Assembly: GCA_950097015.1 (NCBI GenBank)
Contig: CATNEN010000025.1
Span: forward strand, 4,565,001-4,629,000
Reading direction: 5' to 3'
Origin: Macrostomum hystrix
Lineage: Eukaryota > Platyhelminthes > Macrostomidae
Length of the DNA: 64,000 nucleotides
Below, in pieces: positions 35,523 to 48,300 of this stretch. The notes beneath the pieces are model-generated. The model worked only from the letters and a program-made list of their open reading frames with translations, had not been told where the DNA came from and searched no databases. The position numbers and the translations under genes were made by a program. Every line of letters starts with the position of its first letter. Position 1 is the stretch's first letter.

Positions 35523-38042
35523 ATGTCTACTTCGTTGCTGCTTCCGCTTCTCTTAGGCGCCGTTGCTATGCGGTTGCCAGGTGAAGGACAGGCTCTGTTT
35601 CTTCTAGACGAAATCTGGTCGGAAATGCCAACGAGGGTGTTGCACCACCTAAGCGCTCCTGGCATCGATGATGACTGCGATCGCGCGGCGCCTGAGGTCA
35701 TCCCAGTCGAGGGCTACTTCAAGTTGACGACGGCGCCATCGCCGCCTGGTCGCAGGAAGATCTGCCGCACTCCCCTAGTACCATTCGGAGCGCCTGTTGA
35801 AGATGCTCGTGGAGTCGGGTTCTGGTTTATGCGACTCCGGGTGACCAGGCTGGCACCGGGACAGTTCCTGTGGGTGGTGAACACCGACTATGAGAACAGG
35901 CACGCCATGAGGGTGGGCAATGACCAGCGGATCGACCTCAGCCACAATTCGCACCAGTATCCTGTTGTGCTGTATCTGAATTACAGGTGAGCACGATCTA
36001 GACACAGAGACAAACATGAGCAGCTTAAGAGTTATAAGCTAGAGCTGTGGCCGCTAGCCCGTCATTCGGTGACAGTAGATTCACTGCCAGTGCGAGGCAT
36101 TTGTGCCCATTCCACTGACTCCTGAGCACACACGCATGCTGGTACCGTACGCAGGCAAACAATTACACAGGGTTGGCCCCCAACTCTTCTCAGCAGCTCA
36201 TCGGCTCAAGTGATTACAGCCTCGCCGGGGAACCGAACTCGGAACCTTGGTGCGAGCGTCCGATGCTTTTACTGCTCGGCCCATCATCCCTGCAGCTAAT
36301 CATAAGGCTGCGTACAACTGTTCAGTCTATGGACTGGGGGAGAAAGCCACACACACAACTTATACAATCCGTAATTTAAGTACCTCTGCTCAGGGATAAA
36401 AATACGAGCGGAGATTCGAACTCCGAACCTCCTGGTCAGCAGCTCCAACCACCAGTCTACAATCAGAACAGAGCTACGAGCAATCTGTAGCGGCTCTGTT
36501 CTGGCTTGCTCACCGTCGGACACATCTACCACACGCGTGTTTGTAAAGCGAATCTCAAGACGCAAAACATGCTTCCGCTCCTAAACCCGCAGATACGTCC
36601 GCCTCTTCTGGAACAGCAGCGCACCGGCCAGGCTGCAGAACCCAGTCAACATTACCGCGGCCGCCTACGCCCGCTTCAGGGAGGACCTGAACCAGACGAT
36701 CAGACGGGAGCTCTGCCGTCAGCACGGCCACGTCTGGTGCCAGCGCAGTCAGCAACCGGACGGAGTCTGCATCGCGCACGGTGCCTGCTCTCAGAATGAC
36801 GACTGCTTCGACTCTTTCGATGAGCCGAACCGTTGCCCAGTTGGCGGCTTCGGCGGCGGCAATCTGACCGGCTGGGGTAGCAGCGACGGCTCCAGAGGGG
36901 CCCAGTCCACCACCGAATGGCTGCTGCGTCGGCTTCGCTGGCTGGCCTTCGCCGCGCTGCCGCTGGCTCTCGTAGCCGCCCTGGCGCGTCTCTGCGCTCA
37001 GCAGCGCCGGCTGGACATTGACGAGAACTACAACTACAAGCCAGATGAGACGGATGGGGGAGAAGCTGAGGCTGCCGCCGCGGATGAGGAGGCGGAAGTC
37101 GACGACGAGGATCGGCCTCTGTCGGAGGTGGCGGCCGGCGGTGGTGCAGACGTCTACTACTCTTACCCGTCAGGCCCACCGACTCCGCCCGGCAGAGCGG
37201 CGACCGTGGCCACCCTGGCCGCCTCCGCAACGGTGATTCCACCACCGCCACCTCAACTGCTGGCCAGGTCGACTCCGACAGCCAGTAGCAAAGCCAGCGA
37301 CAGTGTGGACAGCGAGACTGGTGAGCGAGACCGTCGAAGCCGCGATGACAGCGCTAGCGGCAGCGGCAGCAACAGCAGCAGCAGCAGCGTCCAGTTAGCC
37401 CCAACTCCGCCGCCGAGAAGTCGACGCCGGGAGAGCCAGTTGTGCCGTCTAGTTGAGGAGGATCGAGTATCGCCTCTGGTTGACTTCGTTGAGTCAGAGA
37501 AGACAGCCGACGGTGCTTCAACCGAGCTCAAAGCCGAAGTCTGCTTGCGTCGGAGTTTGCGTTCGCCGGCCGTTGCGGTCACTGCCGCAGTAGCCAGCGG
37601 CGACTACACCGAATGGCGCAGCCGTCGCGCTTCCGTGCCATCGGCCTCCGTAGCGGCAACGTCGTCGCGTTGCAGCTACACGAAACTGCTAAACCAGCCA
37701 TCGCCGGACACCATTGAGGAACTCCTCCGCCGGTCGGCGGCGTCCGAATCATCGCCAGATCGAGTGGTGTACGCCCAGCTCGTGCTGCCGCCGCCGTCGA
37801 CGCGTCGCCCTCCGCCGCCACCACGAGCAGCCACTAGCCAGCAGCAGCCGAGGACGCCGCTGTTGCACTTCAGAGCTCCGTCAGCGCCAGTAGCGGAACG
37901 CGGAAATGAAACGCTGCTTGAGATGCAGCCGTTGGGGGCGATGCGACCGCCGGCGACGCCCTCTCGCTCTAAGGCGGCACAGCGGAGGCTGCCTGGCGAC
38001 CTCTGGACAGATCCCTACGATTTGCACTACATTGTGGTGTAG
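35523..38042 (+). CDS. Type I membrane protein with CUB-like region and LDLa domain, two exons, about 637 aa
   Basis: Exons 35523-35986 and 36593-38042 join in phase 2 (GTGAGC donor, CCCGCAG acceptor). The start is the ATG 46 bases after a TTTTTACAG acceptor; it opens a signal peptide (about 1-25). Residues about 60-185 are a beta-rich region that resembles a CUB domain but lacks its usual cysteine pattern. Residues 196-236 are an LDL receptor class A domain: six cysteines at 196, 204, 214, 220, 226 and 236, with an acidic DCFDSFDE end that normally binds calcium. A membrane segment (about 270-289) is followed by a 350-residue acidic then Pro/Ser-rich cytoplasmic tail ending in YIVV, a possible class II PDZ ligand. 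CUB/LDLa membrane proteins (Neto, LEV-10) organise neurotransmitter receptors; assigning that role here is inference. LDLa is sure, CUB is not. Confidence 0.8.
36060..36290 (-). mobile_element. Diverged tRNA-derived SINE (family A-like), CUB/LDLa gene intron
   Basis: Antisense tRNA-like head: GCCGGGGAACCGAACTCGGAACCTTGGTGCGAG in scattered agreement with the family (CCTTGGTGCGAG is exact), and CCACTGACTCCTGAGCACA matches the other end. The middle is changed. It occupies the intron with a second tRNA-derived element. Confidence 0.55.
36295..36490 (-). mobile_element. tRNA-derived repeat (family B), CUB/LDLa gene intron
   Basis: It carries ACAACTGTTCAGTCTATGGA and an antisense B box GGAGATTCGAACTCCGAACC. 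The same arrangement is found at 44505-44645, and fragments at 56345 and 61248. The AGTCCATGGACT core is palindromic in the better copies. Confidence 0.55.
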
Positions 38043-38124
38043 ACACTGTGACTATCGCATTTGTAAATCTTCCTTTGGAGGTCAGACGTGATAAATTTTT
38101 ATGAGAAATCCGGAAAAATGTTGC

Positions 38125-38416
38125 TATGGCACATTTTTTGGTGACAATAGACCCGCAGTCCAATTCTGCCCATTCTGCTGACTCCTGAGCATACGCTCAC
38201 ACAGGTGTTTACATCTGCCCTGACCTTCTCATCGTCAGGCAGTGTACACTTCACTGTGCCTTGGAGGTTGGCCCACAAGGGCGTCAATTGCACGACAAGC
38301 CCTCAAGCCTTCTCTCCGCGGCTGCGCCTCAAATAAATGTGGCCTCGCCGTAGAATCGAACTTAGGGACCTTGGTGCGAGAGGCAAACGCGTTAACCGCT
38401 CTGCCACTCAACCCCT
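38125..38416 (-). mobile_element. tRNA-derived SINE (family A), 3' of the CUB/LDLa gene
   Basis: Antisense copy with the head at its right end (GAATCGAACTTAGGGACCTT, then GTTAACCGCTCTGCCA). It starts only about 80 bases after the stop codon. Read on the gene strand it contains AATAAA at about 38333, and no earlier canonical AATAAA is seen after the stop. Confidence 0.85.
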
Positions 38417-39300
38417 CTTCTAGCGCTCCTCGTAATTTTATAATTTTTTAAAAACTTTTTCAAATTGGTCCTTTGAAGTTGATAGGGTTCTCATTCTTCT
38501 GCTATCCGTTAATATTAATGCATATATAATGCGCCTCCTCAGAAGACAAGGTAGGGAAGATTGGCCTCTTTAAGTCGAGCATTGTAAATAATATTTCTCC
38601 TCCCTAGCAGCTGTTGCCTCGCTTGATTTCATGCACCCCAGTCGTCGTGGTCTTAATTAACATGCTTGTGAGCATTCGCAAATACTTTTCATGAAGCTAA
38701 ATACAATGCGACCTGTTGCGGTATCTCATGAACGATGATGTGAGTGAATTGCAAATTTTATGATTTTAATGATTTTATCAGCTATCTTCATCGCTGAATG
38801 AGAAATTGTTTCTTTAAATTCAAGATTACAATTTGTTTTTAATTGGTCCGAAGCTCTGACCCCATTACATCCCATTACACAGTAGCAGAACTGATAAGTA
38901 GCTTTCGACGCACAAAAAGTGGAAGAAGAAGCCCCGTTGTTTTAAAACTAGAAGGATAACAACCAAAAATGCTACTAACAGCGGTACAGTACGAGTCTTA
39001 TCTTACTGTTCTCGCAGCTCTCACCGAACCGGATCTAACTACTGCAAGTAATGCGCACAGTTCTAGGATTGCAACTGAATGCTTTGCCTTGTATGAGCCG
39101 GTGGCCAATCACAATGCTGGCCAAGCACAAGTTTGGGATACAGATTTTCTCACGATTAAGTACGGCTTAGCCCCTCTTACCCAGTGTTAGTGACGCATTT
39201 CTATAGGCTCCGGGCTAGAGTCCAGGATTATCGCCAGAATTCTGCATTAGTAAAGAGTAGAAAAGGGATAAAGAGGAGTCTATCGAATCTGTTTGAGAAC
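38417..39300. other. Intergenic spacer between the CUB/LDLa and nAChR genes
   Basis: AT-rich. A 73-codon ORF (38969-39190) has no motif and I treat it as chance. Promoter elements were not recognised. Confidence 0.5.
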
Positions 39301-39314
39301 ACAGGAAATTAGGC

Positions 39315-42300
39315 ATGCAGTTGACTCTGGGGCTTTGCCTGCTGCTGCTGGCCCTAGCCCAGCTCATCAGCCTGACAGACATGGCCGGGGCCTCTAGAGC
39401 GAAAAATCTTGGAACGGCGGCGTCCAACCGTAACTCCGACACGGGACACTCGGGAATGGCCGGCTCGGAGGGTGAGTGCCGGTCATGCCGGTCAGCCGGG
39501 AGGATACGATAGCTGTCCAAGGGAGGGCGCGACAGCTGTCCAAGGGAGGGCACGACAGTAGTCAAAGGGAGGAAATCCCAGCTGTCCAAGGGAGGATACG
39601 ATAACTGTCCAAGGGAGGACATCACAGCTGTCCAAGGGAGGACATCACAGCTGTCCAAGGGAGGACATCACAGCTGTCCAAGGGAGGACATCACAGCTGT
39701 CCAAGGGAGGACATCACAGCTGTCCAAGGGAGGACATCACAGCTGTCCAAGGGAGGACATCACAGCTGTCCAAGGGAGGACATCACAGTTGTCCAAGGAG
39801 GGCACGATAGCTGTCAAATTGAGGACATCACAGCTGTCCAAGGGAGGGTACAATGGCTGTCCAAGGGAGGGCACAATGGCTGTCCAAGGGAGGGCACAAT
39901 GGCTGTCCAAGGGAGGGCACAATGGCTGTCCAAGGGAGGGCAATGATGCTGTTTCATGCGCGCAGGGGGGACTCGACTCACAGCGGAGTGCGCCGACCAC
40001 TGCAAGCGCCGGCGCTGCTCAAATGAGCAGGCAGCTAAAGAGGCTCTGCTGTGCGGCTACGACCGGACCTCGAGGCCCGTAGTGAACGACAGCACGCAGA
40101 TTCGGGTGCACATTGCTGTGGCCCTGTTTCACATTCTGGACACTGTGAGTTTGCGGCCGTTGTGTTTTTAGTGAGTGAGTTTATTTAGGTCTGTAGGTGT
40201 TTAATGTAATCCTGTTCGAGTTTAGTGTTTGTCCTGAATGTGTTTGATGTAATCCTGTTCGAGTTTAGTGTTTGTCCTGAATGTGTTTGATGTAATCCTG
40301 TTCGAGTTTAGTGTTTGTCCTGAAGGTGTTTGATGTAATCCTGTTCGAGTTTAGTGTTTGTCCTGAATGTGTTTGATGTAATCCTGTTCGAGTTTAGTGT
40401 TTGTCCTGAATGTGTTTGATGTAATCCTGTTCGAGTTTAGTGTTTGTCCTGAATGTGTTTGATGTAATCCTGTTCGAGTTTAGTGTTTGTCCTGAATGTG
40501 TTTGATGTAATCCTGTTCGAGTTTAGTGTTTGTCCTGAATGTGTTTGATGTAATCCTGTTCGAGTTTAGTGTTTGTCCTGAATGTGTTTAATGTAATCCT
40601 GTTCGAGTTTAGTGTTTGTCCTGAATGTGTTTAATGTAATCCTGTTCGAGTTTAGTGTTTGTCCTGAAGGTGTTTGATGTAATCCTGTTCGAGTTTAGTG
40701 TTTGTCCTGAAGGTGTTTGATGTAATCCTGTTCGAGTTTAGTGTTTGTCCTGAATGTGTTTGATGTAATCCTGTTCGAGTTTAGTGTTTGTCCTGAAGGT
40801 GTTTGATGTAATCCTGTTCGAGTTTAGTGTTTATCCTGAAGGTGTTTGATGTAATCCTGTTCGAGTTTAGTGTTTGTCCTGAATGTGTTTGATGTAATCC
40901 TGTTCGAGTTTAGTGTTTGTCCTGAAGGTGTTTGATGTAATCCTGTTCGAGTTTAGTGTTTGTCCTGAATGTGTTTGGTGTAATCCTGTTCGAGTTTAGT
41001 GTTTGTCCTGAAGGTGTTTGATGTAATCCTGTTCGAGTTTAGTGTTTGTCCTGAAGGTGTTTGATGTAATCCTGTTCGAGTTTAGTGTTTGTCCTGAAGG
41101 TGTTTGATGTAATCCTGTTCGAGTTTAGTGTTTGTCCTGAATGTGTTTGATGTAATCCTGTTCGAGTTTAGTGTTTGTCCTGAAGGTGTTTGATGTAATC
41201 CTGTTCGAGTTTAGTGTTTATCCTGAAGGTGTTTGATGTAATCCTGTTCGAGTTTAGTGTTTGTCCTGAATGTGTTTGATGTAATCCTGTTCGAGTTTAG
41301 TGTTTGTCCTGAAGGTGTTTGATGTAATCCTGTTCGAGTTTAGTGTTTGTCCTGAATGTGTTTGGTGTAATCCTGTTCGAGTTTAGTGTTTGTCCTGAAG
41401 GTGTTTGATGTAATCCTGTTCGAGTTTAGTGTTTGTCCTGAAGGTGTTTGATGTAATCCTGTTCGAGTTTAGTGTTTGTCCTGAAGGTGTTTGATGTAAT
41501 CCTGTTCGAGTTTAGTGTTTGTCCTGAATGTGTTTGGTGTAATCCTGTTCGAGTTCAGTGTTTGTCCTGAAGGTGTTTGATGTAATCCTGTTCGAGTTTA
41601 GTGTTTGTCCTGAAGGTGTTTGATGTAATCCTGTTCGAGTTTAGTGTTTGTCCTGAATGTGTTTGATGTAATCCTGTTCGAGTTTAGTGTTTGTCCTGAA
41701 TGTGTTTGATGTAATCCTGTTCGAATTTAGTGTTTGTCCTGTAGGTGTTTGATGTAATTCTTTTCGAGTTCACAGTTTGTTGCCCGCAAAGCTTATCAAG
41801 ACACGCTATTTATGTCTATTCCCAGCGCACAAAGCCATCTAGATAAAAGTGCAAGCTATATTAAATGATTGAATAAAAATAACAATCAGTTGCCGACGTT
41901 GACTTCTGAGAATGGTGTCAAATTTCAGGACGAGAAGCATCAGACATTTTCGGCTTTGATGTCGATTAGATTGGTGAGTGATCTGCTTCTTTATTAAGCT
42001 CTCCGTGGCCTTACACGGTTTATATATTCGATTCCTCCTTTGACAGAACTGCCAGGTCTTCTTCTTGTTAATTCTTAATGCTACGAGTAAGATTCTAGTT
42101 TCTTACCCAGGTTCTTAAAAAAGTTCCGACGGGAAAACAATTACGTCAATTATGTTGGTTTTTGTCACTGAAACTGTCTGCTTCCATCTCTGTCGGGTAA
42201 ATTGCTGCTGCTGCAAATTGGTCTGGTTAGACAGTTGACAGCAGTTTTGTGCTCAGCCTTGTGCTCAAAGCAAGATTTGTACTTTATGAGTAAAAACTCA

Positions 42301-45300
42301 GCTGCTATAGACAAGTGGAAGCGAATGGGATGAGCCGGTCAGGCAGTGTCCTGTATTTAGATTCATGGCACCGTTCCACCGTTCTATAATGGTCAACTCA
42401 GTTATATTCAATTCCTTTCCGCTTCTATCTCAGTTTAAATCACCCAATTCAACTAACCTATTCTATTGTATTCCAATCTGATCTATTGTTTCCTTTTCAA
42501 TTCTATTAATTCTATAGTATTCTATTTTATTCTATTCTATTCTATCCCTTTCTATTATATTATATTCGATTATTCTAATTTACTCTATTCTATTCTGTTC
42601 TATTCTATTCTATTCTGTTCTGTTCTATTCTGTTCTATTCTATTCTTTTCTATTCAATTCAATTCTATTCTATTCTATTTTATTCCATTCTATTCTATTC
42701 TATTCTATTCTATTCTATTATATTCTATTCTGTTATATTATATTCTATTATATTCTATTCTGTTATAGTATATTCTATTCTATTCTATTCTATTCTATTC
42801 TATTCTATTCTATTCTGTTCTATTCTATTATATTCTATTCTATTCAATTCTATTCTATTCTATTCTATTTTATTCCATTCTATTATATTCTATTCTATTA
42901 TATTCTATTCTATTATATTCTATTCTGTTATAGTATATTCTATTCTATTCTATTCTATTCTATTCTATTCTATTCTATTCTATTCTATTCTATTCTGTTC
43001 TATTCTATTCTATTCTATTCTATTCTATTCTATTCTATTCTATTCTATTCTATTCTATTCTATTATATTATATTATATTATATTCTATTCTATTCTATTC
43101 TATTATATTATATTGCATGAATTGCAGCGCTGGACAGACGAGTACCTCAGGTGGGATCCGCTGGAGTACAACGGCACCACAAATTTGCATATCCCATCGA
43201 GCGCAATTTGGACTCCGGACATCGTTATCTCAAACAGGTGAGTTCGCGCAGGCATTTTTTACCTAATCTGTCTATTTAAACGGCTGCAGTTTGACAAAGC
43301 GGCGGAAATCCTTTGATGTCGTTTGGCTTAATTGCGTTGGCGAGTCGCTGTTTTTGTGAAACATTTTTATTGATAATTTTACCACCTCTCCCAACCCATC
43401 CCTCACCCTACCTGGTGCCATTCAGCTAAATTGTTAGATGTGATCTCTAATGATATCTAATAACGCTGGCTTCGAAAATGAAATTTGTTAGCTTCTTTTT
43501 TTGTTGGTGAGTTTTGTTACCTAGGGCAGCCAATAACTTCAAAGTTTTTATCGGCTTGTTCATGTCAATTTATCTAATTATTATCTGTGAGGGAGGAGAA
43601 GAGACAGACTGATAGATATATGTGAGAGTGATAACAGATAATAGTGAGAGTGATAACAGATAATAGTGAGAGTGATAACAGATAATAGTGAGAGTGATAA
43701 CAGATAATAGTGAGAGTGATAACAGATAATAGTGAGAGTGATAACAGATAATAGTGAGAGTGATAACAGATAATAGTGAGAGTGATAACAGATAATAGTG
43801 AGAGTGATAACAGATAATAGTGAGAGTGATAACAGATAATAGTGAGAGTGATAACAGATAATAGTGAGAGTGATAACAGATAATAGTGAGAGTGTCAGAT
43901 ATCAGTGAGAGTGATGGAAGATATTTGTGAGAGTGACAGATATTAGTGAGAGTGATGGCAGTTAATTGTGAGAGTGACAGATATTTGTGATAGTGACAGA
44001 TAATTGTGAGAGTGACAGATATCAGTGAGAGTGACAGATATTAGTGAGGGTGATGGCAGATAATTGTGAGAGTGACAGATATTTGTGAGAGTGACAGATA
44101 ATTGTGAGAGTGACAGATATATGTGAGAGTGACAGATATTAGTGAGAGTGATGGCAGATATTTTTGGAGTGACAGATATATGTGAGAGTGATGGCAGATA
44201 TTTTTGGAGTGACAGATATATGTGAGAGTGACAGATATATGTAAGAGTGACAGATGTATGTGAGAGTGATGAAAGATAATAGTGAGAGTGTCAGATATCA
44301 GTGAGAGTGACAGATAAAGGTGAGAGTGACAGATATAGGTGAGAGTGACAGATAAAGGTGAGAGTGACAGATAAAGGTGAGAGTGACAGATAAAGGTGAG
44401 AGTGACAGATAAAGGTGAGAGTGACAGATAAAGGTGAGAGTGACAGATAAAGGTGAGAGTGACAGATAATAGGTGAGAGGGCGGTTATTGTGCGGCTCTT
44501 CCGAATGCTGTATACAACTTTCAGTCCATGGACTGGGCAGGCCGCCATATCCCACCGAACTGCGATTCGAATCCCCGACCTCTCGGTTAGAATTCCAAAG
44601 CTTTAAAACGGAACCGTTAAGTTATTTAGCTGGCAGTGCATGTCAACTTCGCAGCAAGAAGCGAAAATAAGCCTTCAAGCCGTGATAATTTTTCTTTAGT
44701 TTCGTAACAAAAAGCACAAATATTGACATTATTGTCAATAAGACAGTAAATCAATTATGATAATTATAACTTTGTGGCCCCGGACACGGTACACTCGAAT
44801 GAGTAGTCAAAGATAAGAAAGTGTAGGGCAAAAATCGATAATTTGTCACTTTGCCTGTCTGCGCGTGTGAGCTGAGAGACTTTGATTTGGCCGCGCACTG
44901 GCCTCACTATGCATGATGAACAGCTTGAGATCGAAGTTACTGGAAAGATTTTCTGTCAAGATCTGATACGAGCGACTTTTATGCCTGTTTGTTTAGACCA
45001 AATGCACGCTAGCTGGATCTTTCAATCAGTGACTTCGCTAAGGGACAGAGAAGGAGAGTGACATAGAAGGAGAGAGTGGCAGAGAAGGAGAGAGTGACAG
45101 AGAAGGAGAGAGTGGCAGAGAAGGAGAGAGTGACAGAGAAGGAGAGAGTGGAAGAGAAGGAGAGAGTGACAGAGAAGGAGAGAGTGGCAGAGAAGGAGAG
45201 AGTGACAGAGAAGGAGAGAGTGGCAGAGAAGGAGAGAGTGACAGAGAAGGAGAGAGTGGCAGAGAAGGAGAGAGTGACAGAGAAGGAGAGAGTGACAGAG

Positions 45301-48300
45301 ACGGGGGAGTGACAGAGAAGGAGAGAGTGACAGAGAAGGAGAGAGTGGAAGAGAAGGAGAGAGTGACAGAGAAGGAGAGAGTGGCAGAGAAGGAGAGAGT
45401 GACAGAGAAGGAGAGAGTGGCAGAGAAGGAGAGAGTGACAGAGAAGGAGAGAGTGGCAGAGAAGGAGAGAGTGACAGAGAAGGAGAGAGTGACAGAGACG
45501 GGGGAGTGACAGAGAAGGAGAGAGTGACAGAGACGGGGAGTGACAGAGACTGGGGGGAGAGTGACAGAGACTGGGGGAGAGTGACAGAGACTGGGGGAGT
45601 GACAGAGACTGGGGGAGAGTGACAGAGAAGGATAGAGTGATAGAGACTGGGGGAGAGTGACAGAGACTGGGGGGAGTGACAGGGAAGGAGAGATTGACAG
45701 AGAAGGATTGGGTAACAGAAAATGAGTAACCGAGTGATGCCCGATTTGTCGTGTAAGCACGTTGTTGACTGATTTGGTTACATTTTTAGTGGTCGCATAA
45801 ATTTAAAGTTCTTTTTTTGAGTCAGTGCATTGATTTGTATAGAGCAAATAAGCATCAATAATGCTTACTGGTTTGGCGTCCTATCTGGACCAAATATTAA
45901 AAATGTTCTGTGAAGTATCTTTCCATCGATTCAGCAATATAAGGAAGGTTGCTTTGTTTTAACGAGCCAGTATTTTTAGGTAGAAAAAATGCAGAAGCGA
46001 ACAAAAGGATTGGCAGAGCTCGGATGCTGGAAAAGCAGAGGTAACAATCCAACTCAGCGAAAACTCAGCTTTTTCTCTGTCAAAGCAGCAGAAAGTAAAA
46101 AAGAGGGTCCAAAATTTCTGTTCACCACATTGTCCGCTTCTGAATTTTCCTCAATTTTCGTCCGTTACCAGAAATTTTAATTCAGCATCCCTTAGATTGC
46201 CAGTTTCATCTTATTGAAAAAACGAACTATGATTTCTTACATCACTTAAAGTTAGCTGTCTATCTCTCTAAGCCTTTATAAAACAGAAATAATGCATTGA
46301 AGTACATGAGAGAATTTGTCCAAAAAGTACAATTCATCCATGTGCAAAATATACAATATGGTCATTGTTCTGAACCATTGTCTCCTACATTCTGGAGGGC
46401 ACTTATTCCCAAAGACGGCGAATATTTTACTCTAATCCCTGTTCTCGGATTTTGCTAATGGATACTATTGGATACGCCATACTGTAGCATAAAAGCCAAA
46501 CTGATGGAGTCAAAAGCGGAAATCGATTAAACACACTTGGTGAGCAATACAAGGTGTGTCAGTAATAAGCAACTGAACAACAAAGACAAATATGCTAGTG
46601 GTATTTCATAATGCTCACATTTTTCTTATTTCTGTATCTCCCAAAATATTCAACCAACCCATATTTAAATTTTCCTCCTTGTTCGATTAAACTTCTTCCA
46701 GAATCACGAAACAAGTATCACAATATTCAAATTTTCCTCCGTGTTCGATTAAACAACTTCCAGAATCACGAAACATCACCATCGTCGAGATATTCATTTT
46801 GTACATTTGTACACCATTCATTGTGTAAATCTCCTGGCATCTCTTGCCCTCAGCCCAATGCTGATTGGCTAATTTGATCTCTTAAAACCTACAGCTTTTT
46901 ATTTCCTACTCCTAGCTAAGCGCTGATTGGCTGATAGAAAATCAAAACCTCCACGACCATTTTTCACATCTCTAACTAAGCGATGATTGCCCGACAAAGA
47001 GCAACTTGAATTTATTTAGCCTCTCTTACCCCTACTAAGCGCTGATTGGCTGATAAAAAAACTAAAGCTTTCACCATCATTATTAATTAATAACAAATCC
47101 TAAAGTTAAGTTTTCGGTTGCAATTAGTTGATGGCTAATTTGACAAAAACTTTATCACAATGTTTTGACGGTTAGAAAAAATCATGTAAAAATTCTCATA
47201 AAACACACAATTCAGTGCTGACGAGAGCAGCAAAAAGTTCATGACAACTAACATCGTGGTCTGGCACAATGGCAGCTTACTATGGATGTTTCCAGCTGTG
47301 ATTAAGGTCACTTGCACCTTAAACGTGCGCTACTTTCCATTCGACCGGCAGACCTGTTTGATGACCTTTATTAGTTGGACCTACCACCTGTATGAGGTGG
47401 ACGTCTGGCACGATGAACTAGTTGATGCCAACAAGAACTATTATGTAGAAAATAATCAGGTAAGTTACGGAACTGATGCACCTGCAAAAATGTATTATAC
47501 TTGTCAACAGGAGACTGTAGGTCAATACCTGCCAACAGGAGACTAAGGTCAATACCTGTCAACAGGAGACTAGGTCAAAACCTGTCAGCAGGAGACTATA
47601 TTTCAATAGCTGTCAACAGGAGACTAAGGTCAATACCTGTCTACCTGTCAACAGGAGACTATAGGTCAATACCTGTCAACAGGAGACTATAGGTCAATAC
47701 CTGTCAACAGGAGACTAAGGTCATTACCTGTCAACTGGAGACTAAGGTCAGTACCTGTCAGCAGGAGACTAAGGTCAATACCTGTCAGCAGGAGACTATA
47801 GGTCATTACCTGTCAGCAGGAGACTAAGGTCAATACCTGTCAGCAGGAGACTAGGTCAGTACCTGTCAACAGGCCGAACTCACAGAATATCACGCCATCA
47901 AGCCCCTACAACTCTCAGGAATGGAATGTATCAGCAATATCCTTCTCAAGAACGGAGGGCATCTACGCCTGCTGCAAGGAGCCCTGGCCGGATGTTACCA
48001 TAGTGATCGACATGACTCGCCGCTCATTGTTCTACGTGTTCAACCTGATCTTTCCCTGCCTGCTGATGTACCTGGCCAGCTTTCTTGGCTTTTTCCTGCC
48101 GATAGAAACTGGCGAGAAGGTCAACCTTGAACTCACGATCCTGCTGGCTCTGGTGGTGTTCCTACTCATTGTTGGCGACACCCTGCCGCCAACACCGGAT
48201 GCTATTCCGCTTGTGGGTGAGCATTCTGTGTCGAGTTCTAGCGCTTCTGTTCACCCAAAATGAAATCTCTAAACCAAACTCTCAACTTTGCAAGTAAAAA

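Noticed and set aside
38969-39190. Small ORF upstream of the nAChR gene
   Set aside because: No motif, no splice or polyadenylation support; probably chance.
47241-47546. Using the ATG at 47241 as a start of a separate gene
   Set aside because: The sequence upstream to 47216 continues the receptor in frame from exon 4 in phase 2; it is an internal exon.
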